This document shows positions 26,425 to 36,266 of a stretch of 64,000 nt of DNA, piece after piece. Location: assembly GCA_937928555.1 (NCBI GenBank), contig CALFWR010000016.1, forward strand, positions 39,691-103,690, written 5' to 3'. Positions within the stretch are counted from its first letter, which is position 1. Each line of letters starts with the position of its first letter. This DNA comes from an uncultured Pirellulaceae bacterium. Its GTDB lineage: Bacteria > Planctomycetota > Planctomycetia > Pirellulales > Pirellulaceae. A program made the position numbers and the translations under genes. The notes under the pieces were generated by a model. It did not search any database. It was not told where the DNA came from and was given only the letters and a program-made list of their open reading frames with translations.

Positions 26425-26715
26425 GGGGTAGTCTCGCAGGGGCGCAAAAAGGCGATGATTTGGCTACGTTTCTTTCACAAACAAGCTTGAGCAGCCCAAT
26501 GGTAAGAATAGGCGTGCGAAGCATCAAACAACGTGAAAAACAGCCTGACTCTAGCGTTTTCGTGGTCGGACTTCTCGGCACTTTCGATACCAAAGATCCC
26601 CCAAACATGCACCGCAAACAAAGCTGTTAACACACGACTGAACCGAACTTACACCGATTACCTCAATTTTTCTCCTCAAAAACCCCGTAAACTTGCGCCT
26701 CAGCGAGTTTTCACC
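26425..26715 (+). repeat. R3 element (copy 1), about 291 bp
   Basis: It starts GGGGTAGTCTCGCAGGGGCG and ends TTGCGCCTCAGCGAGTTTTC followed by ACCC. It is 80-90% similar by eye to 57785-58079 (reverse) and 63460-63752. Inverted ends of about 24 bp are degenerate here. Open frames inside it are not conserved in the third copy. Flanks show no target duplication. Confidence 0.85.
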
Positions 26716-26716
26716 C

Positions 26717-26848
26717 AAGTCAGCAGCATACTTTGCCCACTATGCCATTATGTATCCGGCTATGAATCCGAAAGGGATGCCTCCAGAGAATTATCACAGG
26801 TTTTTGTCAGCCGACCTGTTGCGCAAACACGTAAAATACGCCGCATAG
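26717..26848 (+). pseudogene. Possible C-terminal remnant of an unknown gene at the R3 edge
   Basis: Immediately after R3, one frame reads KSAAYFAHYAIMYPAMNPKG and PPENYHRFLSADLLRKHVKY before a TAG at 26846. The wording looks like real protein (aromatic-rich, no low complexity) and the frame has no start of its own. I do not recognise the family. It may be the tail of a gene whose body was lost when R3 inserted. The 180 bp after it up to 27028 hold nothing I recognise. Confidence 0.35.
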
Positions 26849-27028
26849 CAATTTATCGCATGCGAATTCGGACTTGCCAGTAGCTTGTCAGGTCGCTGAC
26901 CCAGAGAGAGGGCATGATAATTCTTCGAGTTGATTGCGGGAAATGGGTCAGGAATCCGGGAATGCACAGCACGTCGTTTGTACGACGATCATGGATTTGA
27001 TTTGGAGCCTGGGATGTTTATTGATTCG

Positions 27029-27859
27029 CTAGGACCGCGTGTTGTCGAGGTGTGGGCCGAGGGTTTCGGTCATCGAACCGTGTAGCAGACCGTTGGTGGC
27101 CAAGACCGACGTTTGGGTTAGCGGTAATTCTTTGCCGGCGCAGTCTGTTATTTTGCCGCCTGCTTCGCGAACGAAGATCGCGGCGGCGGCAAAGTCCCAA
27201 GGCGACAACGTGAACTCAAAGAAGCCACCGTACTGCCCTGCCCCGACGGCGCACAAATCCAAAGCCGCAGCACCGAAACGCCGGATCCCGTGGATGCCTT
27301 TGCCGAACAGGCTGTCGATCGCATCGAGGGTCGAACGCATCATTGCGCCGCGATCGTAGTAGAAGCCGGTGCAGATCATGGTCTGACTCAGGTTTTGATG
27401 AGCGTTGACATTGACTTGTTTGCCATTGCGAAACGCGCCGCCGCCAACTGAAGCGGTGTACAGGTCGCCGGACGCGGGGTTGATCACCGTGCCGCAAACC
27501 GGTTTTCCGTTTTGATAGTAGGCAACCGATACGGCGAACTGGGCAATGCCATGGGTAAAGTTGTTGGTGCCGTCGAGCGGGTCGATGATCCACAGGTTCG
27601 GCGCGTCGGTTCGGGCGACGTGGCCTTCCTCGCCAAGGAACGCATGATCAGGAAACTGTTGCCGGATCGCAGCGACAATGGCGGTTTCGGATTCTACATC
27701 GGCGGTAGTGACGAGGTTCGCGCCGCCGGCAGCGGTTGTCTTTTGCTGGATATCGGCGTCAGAAAGTTGCTCAAAGTATCGACGCGTGATGGTGGCTCCC
27801 ACCAGGGCAGCTTCGGTCGCGACGTTGAGTGCTTTGGTTGAAATGTCCACTGCATTCAT
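27029..27859 (-). CDS. Inositol-monophosphatase-family phosphatase
   Basis: A 276-residue protein. Metal-binding motifs of the family are present: GEEG (residues 76-79), WIIDPLDGTNNF (about 90-101, with Asp93 and Asp96) and SPWDFAAAAIFVREAGG near the C-terminus. Length is normal for SuhB/IMPase. Members dephosphorylate inositol phosphates, 3'-phosphoadenosine phosphate or fructose bisphosphate, and the specificity is not decided here. It lies 94 bp downstream of glnS on the same strand. Confidence 0.88.
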   Translation of the reverse strand: MNAVDISTKALNVATEAALVGATITRRYFEQLSDADIQQKTTAAGGANLVTTADVESETAIVAAIRQQFPDHAFLGEEGHVARTDAPNLWIIDPLDGTNNFTHGIAQFAVSVAYYQNGKPVCGTVINPASGDLYTASVGGGAFRNGKQVNVNAHQNLSQTMICTGFYYDRGAMMRSTLDAIDSLFGKGIHGIRRFGAAALDLCAVGAGQYGGFFEFTLSPWDFAAAAIFVREAGGKITDCAGKELPLTQTSVLATNGLLHGSMTETLGPHLDNTRS

Positions 27860-27953
27860 TTTGTCGATGGCAAGGGGCTACGTGATGTTCACCCCATTGC
27901 TGCCAGAAATGGTGTTGGGTTGGTGCCAATATTCCGAACAGGTCGCGTCGGCG

Positions 27954-29633
27954 CTACTTCTTTTTTGATTTGGCAAATCCGTCTTTGAGTGTGACGGTTC
28001 GATTAAAGACCAGTTTGTCGGCAGTGGAATCTTTGTCGACGCAAAAGTAGCCCGTTCGCTCAAACTGGAACCGATCGCCGGGGATCGCTTTGGCCAGTGA
28101 GGGTTCCAGTTTGCAGCCCGTTAGCGTCACCAGTGATTCCGGATTAAGACCGTCCTTCCAGTCTTTGCCTTCTTCGATGTCGTCGGGTTTTTCTTTGTTG
28201 AACAGCGGATTGTAAAGCCGCACTTCGGCATCGACTGCGTGTCGGGCGCTGACCCACGTGAGTGTTCCTTTTACCTTGCGACCGTCGGGGGCTTTCCCGC
28301 CAGAGGTTTCGGGATCGTAAGTGCAACGCAGTTCGACGACGTTGCCATCGTCGTCTTTTATGGCTTCGTTGCATTTGACAAAGAATGCATTTTTGAAGCG
28401 GACTTCTTTATCGACGGTCAAGCCAAAATATTTTTTCGAAGCCTCTTCCATGAAGTCTTTGCGTTCGATGTACAGTTCCCGGCCGAAGGGCATTTCGCGA
28501 ATTCCGGCCGATTCATCTTCCGGGTTGTTGATCGCCTGCCGCATTTCTGTTTCGCCTTCGGGGTAGTTGGTGATGACGACTTTGAGTGGATCAAGGACTG
28601 CCATGGCGCGATTTGCGGTGCGGTTCAGGTGGTCGCGAATGCACAATTCAAGCAGTGCCAGTTCGGTCAGGCTGTTGAATTTCGTGATCCCGATCTTGTC
28701 ACAGAAAGCCCGTAGGGCTTCGGGTGTGACGCCGCGCCGGCGCATGCCGCAGATGGTGGGCATTCGCGGATCGTCCCAGCCGTTGACCAGTTTTTCGTTG
28801 ACCAATTCAAGCAACTTGCGTTTGCTCATCATCGTGTAAGTCAAATTCAGGCGGGCGAACTCGATCTGTTGCGGGTGATGGATGCCCAGCGATTCGATGT
28901 ACCAGTCGTAGAGCGGTCGATGGTTTTCAAATTCGAGTGTGCAAACCGAATGCGTGACTCCTTCGAGTGAGTCGCTTTGTCCGTGAGCAAAGTCATACAT
29001 CGGATAGATGCACCACTTGTCGCCGGTTCGGTGGTGGTGTTCGTGGCGGATGCGGTACATCGCCGGATCGCGCAAATTCATATTGGAGGAGTTCATGTCG
29101 ATTTTGGCGCGAAGCGATTTTTCGCCGTCGGCAAATTCGCCGTTCTTCATGCGTTCGAACAGATCAAGGTTCTCTTCCACGCTGCGGTCGCGGTAAGGGC
29201 TGTGTTTACCTTCCTTGTTCCAGCCGCCGCGATACTCGCGAACTTCTTCGACAGTCTGGTCGCAAACGTAGGCCTTGCCTTCCTTGATCAACTGCACGGC
29301 CCATTCGTAGAGCTGGTCGAAGTAGTCGGACGCGAAGAGCTTTTTTTCCCATTCAAATCCCAGCCAGCGCACGTCTTCTTCGATGGCCTGGACGTATTCG
29401 GTGTCTTCCTTTTCCGGGTTGGTGTCATCGAAACGCAGGTTGCACTTGCCGCCGAACTGCTGAGCGATCCCAAAATTCAAGCAAATGGATTTCGCGTGGC
29501 CGATGTGCAGATAACCATTGGGCTCTGGTGGGAATCGCGTTTGGACTTGGCCGTTGTTTTTTCCGTTGGCGATGTCATCGGCGACGATTTGGCGGACAAA
29601 GTCAAGTTTTGTTTCGGGAGTTGCTTCAGACAT
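27954..29633 (-). CDS. glnS: Glutaminyl-tRNA synthetase
   Basis: A 559-residue class I synthetase, the normal size for Gln[22 protein letters not shown] holds the HIGH motif (43-46), [14 protein letters not shown] the KMSKS loop, and the C-terminal half has the beta-barrel anticodon-binding domain ([34 protein letters not shown]). It charges tRNA-Gln directly. GlnRS is patchily distributed in bacteria, so it implies direct glutaminylation here rather than reliance on GatCAB. A perfect terminator hairpin lies upstream (29732-29754), ending the previous transcript, so glnS has its own promoter in the 29634-29731 gap. Confidence 0.95.
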   Translation of the reverse strand: MSEATPETKLDFVRQIVADDIANGKNNGQVQTRFPPEPNGYLHIGHAKSICLNFGIAQQFGGKCNLRFDDTNPEKEDTEYVQAIEEDVRWLGFEWEKKLFASDYFDQLYEWAVQLIKEGKAYVCDQTVEEVREYRGGWNKEGKHSPYRDRSVEENLDLFERMKNGEFADGEKSLRAKIDMNSSNMNLRDPAMYRIRHEHHHRTGDKWCIYPMYDFAHGQSDSLEGVTHSVCTLEFENHRPLYDWYIESLGIHHPQQIEFARLNLTYTMMSKRKLLELVNEKLVNGWDDPRMPTICGMRRRGVTPEALRAFCDKIGITKFNSLTELALLELCIRDHLNRTANRAMAVLDPLKVVITNYPEGETEMRQAINNPEDESAGIREMPFGRELYIERKDFMEEASKKYFGLTVDKEVRFKNAFFVKCNEAIKDDDGNVVELRCTYDPETSGGKAPDGRKVKGTLTWVSARHAVDAEVRLYNPLFNKEKPDDIEEGKDWKDGLNPESLVTLTGCKLEPSLAKAIPGDRFQFERTGYFCVDKDSTADKLVFNRTVTLKDGFAKSKKK

Positions 29634-29731
29634 TTGCGGGTCGCATGTAGGGAGTATTTCTGGGTTGGTTTATAGCGAAATGACCTGAATTCTGCGAGGC
29701 AGGTTCGGGGGGCGGCCAATGGCAGGGCATG

Positions 29732-29754
29732 AAAAAAGCCCGCAGTTGGCGGGC
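29732..29754 (-). terminator. Rho-independent terminator after the PQQ-type propeller gene
   Basis: On the minus strand GCCCGC-CAACT-GCGGGC is followed by TTTTTTC. It lies 82 bp past the stop at 29836 and before the glnS start. Confidence 0.85.
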
Positions 29755-29835
29755 AGGTGTGGCTACACGGACGTTTGTCGAGCGACGCAGTCGAAGGTGG
29801 GCGGCGGAATCAGTCTTTGAATCGACGCCGAAAGT

Positions 29836-31158
29836 TTACTGCTGTCCGATGCAGTAAAGGAATCGGTTGCTGCGAATGATCAGCTGGTTTTGGCTAACTG
29901 CGGGCGAACCATTGAACTCGGAATCGTCGGCACTGATCTTGTTGTGGCTAACCAGCTCGTATTCAGGCTTTGTCTTGATTACGAACGTTCCAGACCGGCG
30001 GCTGACGGCATACATGTTGTCACCGGCTGCAATCATGGACGCGAAAAACTTGATGCCACGGCCGCCCCGGACTCCGGGGACTCGTTTTTTGTAAACCTGT
30101 TCGCCTGATTCTGCTTTGACGCAAAAGGCGATCCCGGATTCGTCAATCCAGTACAGGTGGCCGTCTTTGAGAATCGGTGTTGAGACATAGGACGTGTCGC
30201 GAGTGTTCCACAGTACATGGCTTTTGGTGACGTCGCCCATTCCGCCGACTCGCATCGCCATGCTGCCAACACTTCGGAACCCGCCGTAGATGTAGATGAT
30301 GTCTTTGTCGACCAGCACTGAAGCATTGGATTCATTGTCGAACTTGTTGGTTGCGAACCATTTTTGCGTGCCATCGACCGGGTTCAGGCCAATGACGCGG
30401 TTGGGAACCGGCAGGACCAGTTCGACTTCGCCTTCCGCGTTGGTGACCAGAGTGGGGGTCGCGTAAGCGAGTTTCGATTTTGCGTCGAACTCCCAGTTGA
30501 TTTCGCCATCGGATTTTGAGATCGAGAAGACTTTGCCGCACTCTTCGATCGCGTTCAGGATCAGGTTGTCACCGAAAAGAATCGGGCTGGAGGCGGATCC
30601 CCATCTTGTCTTGTTTGTCTTGTAGCTGATGTCTTTCTTCCAAAGTTCATTGCCGTCCAGGTCGTACGCAAACAGTCCCGGCTTGCCCAGGAAAACAAAA
30701 ACGGACTTGCCGTCGCTTACCGGTGTGTTGGTCGCGTATCCGTGTTGGGTGATGAAGCTCTTGTAGGGGTCTTCGTCTTTGACTTCGGAGTTGTCGATGG
30801 ACTTTTGCCAAATGATCTTGCCGTCGGTTCGATTGAAACAAAAAATGTGGCGGACAAGGTTTTCGATTTTGCCTTTGGGCTTGTCGCCGTATCCGGAGTA
30901 GCAAGTCAGAAAAACGCGGTCGCCGACAATGATCGGTGAGGAAGCGCCTGGTCCGGGAAGTTCCGTCTTCCACTGGATATTTGTTTCGTCGTCCCACTCC
31001 AGAGGAAGTTCAGCGGTCGTGGTGGTTGCCGTTCCACCGTTGCCAAGAAACTGATTCCAGTCTTGTGCGTGGGCGGCATCATGGTGGCAGCAGACCAGTA
31101 ACAGGGCTGTCAGGACAGCCGTTGTGTTGCAGAGGAACGTTGATGTTGAGCGATTCAT
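29836..31158 (-). CDS. Secreted PQQ-type beta-propeller protein
   Basis: A 440-residue protein with a signal peptide (TAVLTALLLVCCHHDAAHA). The mature part starts DWNQFLGNGG, typical of planctomycete outer PQQ-like propellers. Repeats such as RTDGKIIWQKS, DLDGNELWKKD, KSDGEINWEFD and PVDGTQKWFA are the 'G...W' blades of the PQQ propeller (pyrrolo-quinoline-quinone-like domain, also BamB-like). No dehydrogenase active-site residues are evident, so an enzymatic role is not supported. It stands between glnS and gltX with its own terminator. Confidence 0.88.
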   Translation of the reverse strand: MNRSTSTFLCNTTAVLTALLLVCCHHDAAHAQDWNQFLGNGGTATTTTAELPLEWDDETNIQWKTELPGPGASSPIIVGDRVFLTCYSGYGDKPKGKIENLVRHIFCFNRTDGKIIWQKSIDNSEVKDEDPYKSFITQHGYATNTPVSDGKSVFVFLGKPGLFAYDLDGNELWKKDISYKTNKTRWGSASSPILFGDNLILNAIEECGKVFSISKSDGEINWEFDAKSKLAYATPTLVTNAEGEVELVLPVPNRVIGLNPVDGTQKWFATNKFDNESNASVLVDKDIIYIYGGFRSVGSMAMRVGGMGDVTKSHVLWNTRDTSYVSTPILKDGHLYWIDESGIAFCVKAESGEQVYKKRVPGVRGGRGIKFFASMIAAGDNMYAVSRRSGTFVIKTKPEYELVSHNKISADDSEFNGSPAVSQNQLIIRSNRFLYCIGQQ

Positions 31159-31257
31159 TTTTCAGTCCGGCGTGAAACGACAGCAGCGATTAAAATGTCT
31201 GAGTATACCGCTTTCCAATGCCAGGCAGGGACAAGGGCGGGCCAATTGTCTGTTGAA

Positions 31258-31445
31258 CTTGAATTATTCACGACGACGGGCGTTGATTTGCGTTGAACCT
31301 CACTGACGCGAAGGTCAAAGCTGGATTGTGGCCCGGATTTCGGTTCACCTGGTTGATGAAGTCCGGGATAGAGACTGTTTTCCAACCGGTGCGATCTTCA
31401 TTGGCTAAACTGAACGTTACGCCCACGCTTGGTGAAAAATCCGGG
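31258..31445 (+). repeat. R2 element, full copy, with 5-bp target duplication
   Basis: The core matches 13013-13200. The left end is degenerate (CTTGAATTATTCACGACGAC) and the right end is GGTGAAAAATCCGGG. It is flanked by TTGAA at 31253-31257 and TTGAA at 31446-31450. It lies 65 bp beyond the gltX stop, between gltX and the propeller gene start. Confidence 0.9.
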
Positions 31446-31510
31446 TTGAAATGCGAAAGAACGCCGAGGCCTTTGTTGTGGCTGCGGTTGTCGCGCGACA
31501 ACGTGACGAT

Positions 31511-33070
31511 TCAAAGCTTGGCCAGGGTGCTGTCGATTCGCTGGGTGACTTTTTCGCGGCCGAGGATTTCCAGCGTGTCGAACATGGCGAAGCCTGCGGC
31601 TTTACCGGTGGTGGCGATGCGGAGGGCATGAATGATGTCGCCGATGCCGATGCCTTCGGTTTCGCACCAGGATTTGATCGCGGTTTCGAGGGATGCGGCG
31701 TCGTAGTCTGGAGTGTCGGCAAGCAGGTCGCGGCATTTGCCCAGCAACTCCCCTGCCCTTTCGGGTTTCACCAGGCGTTTCTGCCAGGCTTTTTCGTTGT
31801 AGTTTAGTTCTGCGCCATCGGCCAGGAAGAAGTCTTCGAACTTGAGGATGTCACCGGCCATCACCAGGCGGTCTCCTGCGGCGGTGATGACTTTGTCCAG
31901 CAGGGTGACGTCGCACTCCGGTGGGTCGGGTAGAAAGCCAGCCTTTTGCAGGTAGGGGATGCAGAGTTTGTATTTGCGTTTTGCGGGAAGTTCGTTGAAG
32001 TAGCGTCCCTGGAACGCGGTGAGTTTTTGCGGGTCGAAACTTGCGGCACCTTTGACGATCCGTTCCAGCGAGAACTTTTCGATCATCTCATCGCGTGAGA
32101 ATTCTTCGGTCGAATCGTCCAGCGACCAGCCCAGCAGCAGCAGGTAGTTCAGGATCGCGTCGGGCAGAAATCCGGCTTCGCGGTAGAACTCGACAAGGAC
32201 GGGATTGAAGGTGTCGGGTTCGGTTTGAAGTCCAATCTGTTCTGCGATCTCGGCGCCCGACTGGTAGAGGCGTTTGAAGTCTTTGTTGTTGAGATACTTT
32301 GCAATGTCGCGTTTGGAGAGCTTTTTCTTGCTGCCCGGTTCGGCGACGAAGGGAATGTGAGCGTAGTTTGGCAGTTGATAGCCCAAGGACTGGGCGATGA
32401 ATATCTGTCGCGGCGTGTTGGAAAGATGTTCCACGGCGCGGATCACGTGGGTGATTTGAAAGTCATGGTCGTCGACGACGTTGGCAAGGTGGTAGGTGCA
32501 CGCGCCGTTTCCCCGCTGGATGACGTGGTCCGATTCGGTGGCCCATTCGATTGACATTTCGCCGCGAACGGCGTCGATGAATTCGCAGGTCCCACTGCGA
32601 GGCATTTTCAGGCGGACGACCGACGATCGCCCTTCGGCTTCGAATTCTGCGGCTTGCTGGTCGGTTTCGGCCAGCCATTTGCGGCTGTAAAAGAAAGGTT
32701 GTTTGGCTTTTTCGGCGGCTTCGCGTTCGGCCTGGAAATCCGATCCGGAATAGTCTTTGTAGGCGTGGCCGGAGGCCAGCAGCTGTTCAACCGCGGCGTT
32801 GTATTTGTCTTTTCGTTGCGATTGAAAGTAAGGCTCGTGTGGTCCGCCGACTTCGGGGCCTTCGTCCCAGTCCATGCCCAGCCAACGGAAGCCATCGAGG
32901 ATGGGCTGGAGGGCTTCGGCCTGGTTGCGTTTCTCGTCGGTGTCGTCGATGCGAAGGATGAACTGACCGCCGGCCTGTTTGGCGAGGAGCCAGTTAAAGA
33001 GGGCCGTGCGGACGCCGCCGATATGGAGGTAGCCGGTTGGAGAAGGAGCGAAGCGGGTGCGAATGGTCAT
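31511..33070 (-). CDS. gltX: Glutamyl-tRNA synthetase
   Basis: A 519-residue class I synthetase. [20 protein letters not shown] holds the HIGH-type motif and [14 protein letters not shown] the KMSKS-type loop. The zinc-binding insert common in GluRS is not visible. Length is standard for bacterial GltX. Paired with a nearby glnS, it suggests separate charging of tRNA-Glu and tRNA-Gln. The start ATG at 33070 begins [13 protein letters not shown] as expected. Upstream, 33071-33267 contains two small tandem duplications (about 19 bp at 33095-33135 and 15 bp at 33220-33248) and no gene. Confidence 0.95.
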   Translation of the reverse strand: MTIRTRFAPSPTGYLHIGGVRTALFNWLLAKQAGGQFILRIDDTDEKRNQAEALQPILDGFRWLGMDWDEGPEVGGPHEPYFQSQRKDKYNAAVEQLLASGHAYKDYSGSDFQAEREAAEKAKQPFFYSRKWLAETDQQAAEFEAEGRSSVVRLKMPRSGTCEFIDAVRGEMSIEWATESDHVIQRGNGACTYHLANVVDDHDFQITHVIRAVEHLSNTPRQIFIAQSLGYQLPNYAHIPFVAEPGSKKKLSKRDIAKYLNNKDFKRLYQSGAEIAEQIGLQTEPDTFNPVLVEFYREAGFLPDAILNYLLLLGWSLDDSTEEFSRDEMIEKFSLERIVKGAASFDPQKLTAFQGRYFNELPAKRKYKLCIPYLQKAGFLPDPPECDVTLLDKVITAAGDRLVMAGDILKFEDFFLADGAELNYNEKAWQKRLVKPERAGELLGKCRDLLADTPDYDAASLETAIKSWCETEGIGIGDIIHALRIATTGKAAGFAMFDTLEILGREKVTQRIDSTLAKL

Positions 33071-33267
33071 GAAATTGTTGTGACGATGGGTTGCAGATCA
33101 GTCCGAAGTTTTAAGATCAGACCGAAGTTTTAACTTGGTCGCGCGGTTCTGTGGAGCCCCGAAGTGGTCGGGGCCTTACCGCCAGCGGCTCACGTACCCG
33201 AAGCCTTTGGCCCGCGGCTGACTTGCGTGCGGCTGACTTGCGTGCAGTGGTTTGCGTACCTGAGGCA

Positions 33268-34482
33268 TTACGGGCTGCGGGTTACTTGTCTGCGAACGTT
33301 GCTGCTTTGGTGGCAGGTGCGAATTGCTTTGTCGAAAGAGATCATTTTCGATTTGTAGTCCGGGTACTTGCGAAACCAGGCCATCACGATCAACTGCAGG
33401 TTCATCTCTTTGAGGTTCGTTGGCAGCACGGGATTCTGCTGTGAGATCGTATGAAGTCTTGCGGCGGCGGACTCAAATCGCGATTTGTCTGAAGGGGCAG
33501 CGGCAGAGTTAACGATCTGGCCCCCACGAAGAACCAGCCACAGTTTATGTTTGCCTTTGCCGGGCAGCGGAAGGACTCCGTTGAGCGTTTCGCGGGCGGT
33601 TTCCAGGTGAGCCAGTCGCCGGGCGAGCCAGCGGAGGTTGACGAAGTGATCCCGAAGCACCGCGGCGCGTTCGAAGCGTTGTGCTGTGGCGGCCTGTTTC
33701 ATTGATTCCTGAAGCTGGTCGAGCACCCGTTTCGATTGCACGCCGCCGACAAGAAAGTCAGAGGCTTTGTGTGCGTTGGCTTCGTACTGCCGCCGGGTAC
33801 AAAGCGACGCGCAGGGCCCGGGGCAACTGCCAAGCTCATAGCGGATACATCCGGCGGACTGCGGATTGTCAAAGAGCATCTGCTGGTCGGCAAAAGTGAA
33901 CGTTGTTTTGTCCGGGCAATCGCGAAGAGCGAAAATCTGATTCATGCTTTCGACGGCCCGGCGCAGCCTTCCGGTGCCAGAGATCGGGCCGAAGATCATG
34001 TTGGCTTTAGAGGTCACGCGGCGCGTAATGAAAATGTTGGGCGCGGCACCACCCGAAAGACAGACGAATGCAGGTTGTCGGCGGACCGGTTGGCCCTGGG
34101 TGTTGAACTCCGGTCGCCAGCGATAGATCAATTCCTGTTCGCGGACCAGAGCCAGCAGTTCGTGCGAAAGGGGTTCCCAGACGATCCGTTGGCTATGTTG
34201 CCGGATGCGGATGACTTTCTTGTCGGCGGGCGTTTTGGCGAAATAGGAAAGCAGTCGTTTGCGAAGGCATTTGGATTTGCCCACGTAGCAAATCTGGTTG
34301 TTGTCATCGAGCCACGCGTAAACTCCGGGCGTGACGGGGCAGAGGTCGTGCAGCTTGCCGCGGGCTTGCATGCGTTCGGCGGGAACAGGCATACCGCCGG
34401 GTTTGTCGCGGGAGACTGCCGAAAGGATCGAAGGACCGAGGCCTTTGAAGTGCGGGATTTTCTGGACTTCGGTCGTGAGCAC
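33268..34482 (-). CDS. UvrC-like GIY-YIG nuclease lacking the C-terminal endonuclease half
   Basis: A 404-residue protein. The GIY-YIG domain begins near residue 47 (TPGVYAWLDDNNQICYVGKS, LRKRLLSYF). A UvrC-type four-cysteine motif follows (LRDCPDK, then GCIRYELGSCPGPC), then a UVR helix pair (AATAQRFERAAVLRDHF). The RNase-H-like nuclease and HhH domains of full UvrC (about 600 residues) are absent, so only the 3' incision activity is expected, as in the Cho protein. I start at GTG 34482 rather than ATG-like 34719: GGAGGA at 34492-34497 lies 9 nt upstream, and the extra 79 codons look random. The last about 100 residues resemble nothing I know. Confidence 0.82.
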   Translation of the reverse strand: MLTTEVQKIPHFKGLGPSILSAVSRDKPGGMPVPAERMQARGKLHDLCPVTPGVYAWLDDNNQICYVGKSKCLRKRLLSYFAKTPADKKVIRIRQHSQRIVWEPLSHELLALVREQELIYRWRPEFNTQGQPVRRQPAFVCLSGGAAPNIFITRRVTSKANMIFGPISGTGRLRRAVESMNQIFALRDCPDKTTFTFADQQMLFDNPQSAGCIRYELGSCPGPCASLCTRRQYEANAHKASDFLVGGVQSKRVLDQLQESMKQAATAQRFERAAVLRDHFVNLRWLARRLAHLETARETLNGVLPLPGKGKHKLWLVLRGGQIVNSAAAPSDKSRFESAAARLHTISQQNPVLPTNLKEMNLQLIVMAWFRKYPDYKSKMISFDKAIRTCHQSSNVRRQVTRSP

Positions 34483-34725
34483 GCCTGGCGATCCTCCGTG
34501 GCCAGTATGAAAAAGCCTGTTGATTGTGCCAGTTTTGAGAGGCGATGCCAACCTGCTTGCGAAAAATGCTGCCACGTGGCTGAGGGTAATCCCCCACGAA
34601 TTGCGGTACTTTAAAAAAATTTGCAAAAAACTAACGACAACTCGTTTGACCAGACGATGAAGATAGTGCTCGATGATCCTCGAGCGAGCCGCAAGGGCGG
34701 GACACGGACCGTCTCGCATCAGGAT

Positions 34726-34769
34726 AAAGTCATGGCATGACGACGGAGCGACATGCCATGACTTTTTTT
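34726..34769 (+). terminator. Strong hairpin-plus-T-run with no gene upstream on the same strand
   Basis: AAAGTCATGGCATG (34726-34739) pairs perfectly with CATGCCATGACTTT (34752-34765), and the T-run continues to 34768. It has the form of a plus-strand intrinsic terminator, yet the nearest genes upstream are all on the minus strand. It sits immediately before an R1 copy. Confidence 0.75.
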
Positions 34770-34785
34770 ATGCGCCGATTTTCAG

Positions 34786-34972
34786 CCCGGATTATTCACG
34801 AGGCGTGGGCGTCAGAATCAGTTGAGACAGTGATCCGCGACTCTGATGCAATGAAACGATCGCTGTGGTTTTCATCTACCAGACGATTTACATTTCTTGT
34901 TGAAATTCAGCTTTTCCCTTGCTTCCGCTGGCCAGACGTAGAATCAACGCCCGTCGTCGTGAATAATCCGGG
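34786..34972 (-). repeat. R1 element (copy G) with 5-bp target duplication
   Basis: Reverse-orientation R1, 187 bp, flanked by TTCAG at 34781-34785 and TTCAG at 34973-34977. It lies 126 bp before the lipoprotein gene, so it may sit in or near that gene's promoter. Confidence 0.92.
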
Positions 34973-35098
34973 TTCAGGCCAGTTCGCGCACCCAAAGCGA
35001 TGCCAATATTCACGAGCTGTCCCCGAACACGTTACAGTAGATTCGCTTCTCTTTGTTCAACCCTCTGTTCAAATCGAATCGTTCATTTGAGGTGACCC

Positions 35099-35695
35099 AT
35101 GCGTTTTGCCGTGTTCTTTTGTCTGTCATTGCTTTGCTGTTTTCCGGTTGGCTGTGACAACCCGTCTGTTGCCGGCGGAAAATCAAATCCTGTTCAGGCT
35201 CCTGTGCCCACCGAAGTTACCGAAGACCAGCAGGAAGCGGGCGGGATTGGCAAAGCGGTTTCGGATATTGTGGACCAGGCGAAAGAGAGTGTGCCAACCA
35301 TTGAAGGGGCTCGTAAGTGGCTTAACGATACCGGCGAAGCAACCGGCCAGACGGCGGAAGACACATTGAAGTGGGTCAATGACACATTCAGGTCGCTTAG
35401 CGATCAGGGGATGACTACCGCCACAGACGCTCAGCAGTGGGTTTCTGAAGACTGGCACGCGATGGGAGCCTGGGAATACAAGGTGCTTGTTACCGAAGAT
35501 GGAGATTCCCGGATGGTCGAAGAAAAGCTGAACGATGCCGGCAAGTCCAGATGGGAGTGTTACCACGTTAGCGATCGTCCGGGTGTTTTGCGCTTTTATA
35601 TGAAACGTCAGAAACGCAGCTACTTGAAGAACCTTCCATTGAAAGACGTGCTCAAGCTGATCCCTTTGCTCGACGGCGGAGATGAATCGCCGTAG
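35099..35695 (+). CDS. Predicted lipoprotein
   Basis: A 198-residue protein with a lipoprotein signal (FAVFFCLSLLCCFPVGC, Cys about 19 as the lipid site). Residues 45-120 are helical and acidic with a repeated W-L/V-N-D-T pattern (KWLNDTGEATGQTAED, KWVNDTFRSLSDQG). The C-terminal part WEYKVLVTEDGDSRMVEEKL, NDAGKSRWECYHV is a small alpha/beta fold seen in DUF4177-like proteins. GAGGTGA precedes the ATG. Function unknown. It converges with the membrane protein gene on the other strand. Confidence 0.75.
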   Translation: MRFAVFFCLSLLCCFPVGCDNPSVAGGKSNPVQAPVPTEVTEDQQEAGGIGKAVSDIVDQAKESVPTIEGARKWLNDTGEATGQTAEDTLKWVNDTFRSLSDQGMTTATDAQQWVSEDWHAMGAWEYKVLVTEDGDSRMVEEKLNDAGKSRWECYHVSDRPGVLRFYMKRQKRSYLKNLPLKDVLKLIPLLDGGDESP

Positions 35696-35741
35696 TCGCT
35701 TCGCGTCGGTTAGCGAATCGGGCCGGCGGGTGAGGCGCGAG

Positions 35742-36266
35742 CTAAAGGATTTCGACAAGAATCACGATCGCCAACAGTGCTGAAAATGCGGTGCCGACAG
35801 TGAACATTGCCATTCGCGGCCACGATTCACGATAACCAAGCCAACGGATGTAGCTGTCGACTGCGGGGCCCGCGAGGTAAAGCACATTCGCGACCACGGC
35901 ACAGGGAACGATGTAGAGCAGTTCCCACGGATTGCGCCAGGGCACGTTGAGCATGCACACCACCAGCGTGACCAAGCCAAGAATTGCGAGATAGAGCAGA
36001 CGCAGTTTCTCCCAGGCGAGGAAGGTCCGTTTCGCGATTGCGATGACGGACCCACGATCGACGGGGCTAGGAGCAGTTGGCTCTGATGGTTGTAATTCGG
36101 CTACCGGAGAAGCCCATGGACTGGGTTCGTTGATTGACTTATCTCCAACTAAATTTGCGGACTTTTTCAGGATGAAGGACGCGAAGGTCCACGGGATATT
36201 TGAAGTCCAGCAGGTTCGCGGCGCTGAGGTTCGAGGACCTTTTGACTCGATCGTCAAGATCCTCAA
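35742..36266 (-). CDS. Small membrane protein, start uncertain
   Basis: The frame of 174 codons opens at a TTG at 36266 inside the 3' end of the upstream gene (which stops at 36139), and no ATG or GTG occurs further in. The real start may be this TTG or a rarer codon. The part past 36139 has three hydrophobic segments: LRLLYLAILGLVTLVVCML, ELLYIVPCAVVANVLYLAG and MAMFTVGTAFSALLAIVILV. No family recognised. It is probably co-transcribed with the upstream SHD1 gene. Confidence 0.55.
   Translation of the reverse strand: MRILTIESKGPRTSAPRTCWTSNIPWTFASFILKKSANLVGDKSINEPSPWASPVAELQPSEPTAPSPVDRGSVIAIAKRTFLAWEKLRLLYLAILGLVTLVVCMLNVPWRNPWELLYIVPCAVVANVLYLAGPAVDSYIRWLGYRESWPRMAMFTVGTAFSALLAIVILVEIL

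Noticed and set aside
26533..26883. Conserved protein encoded inside R3 (a similar frame occurs at 63570-63824)
   Set aside because: In the third R3 copy (57785-58079) the same frame is stopped early after NPRLNRT, so similarity reflects the DNA repeat, not a protein.
33736..34614. 292-codon plus-strand open frame opposite the UvrC-like gene
   Set aside because: It is a shadow of the minus-strand gene, whose motifs are clear.
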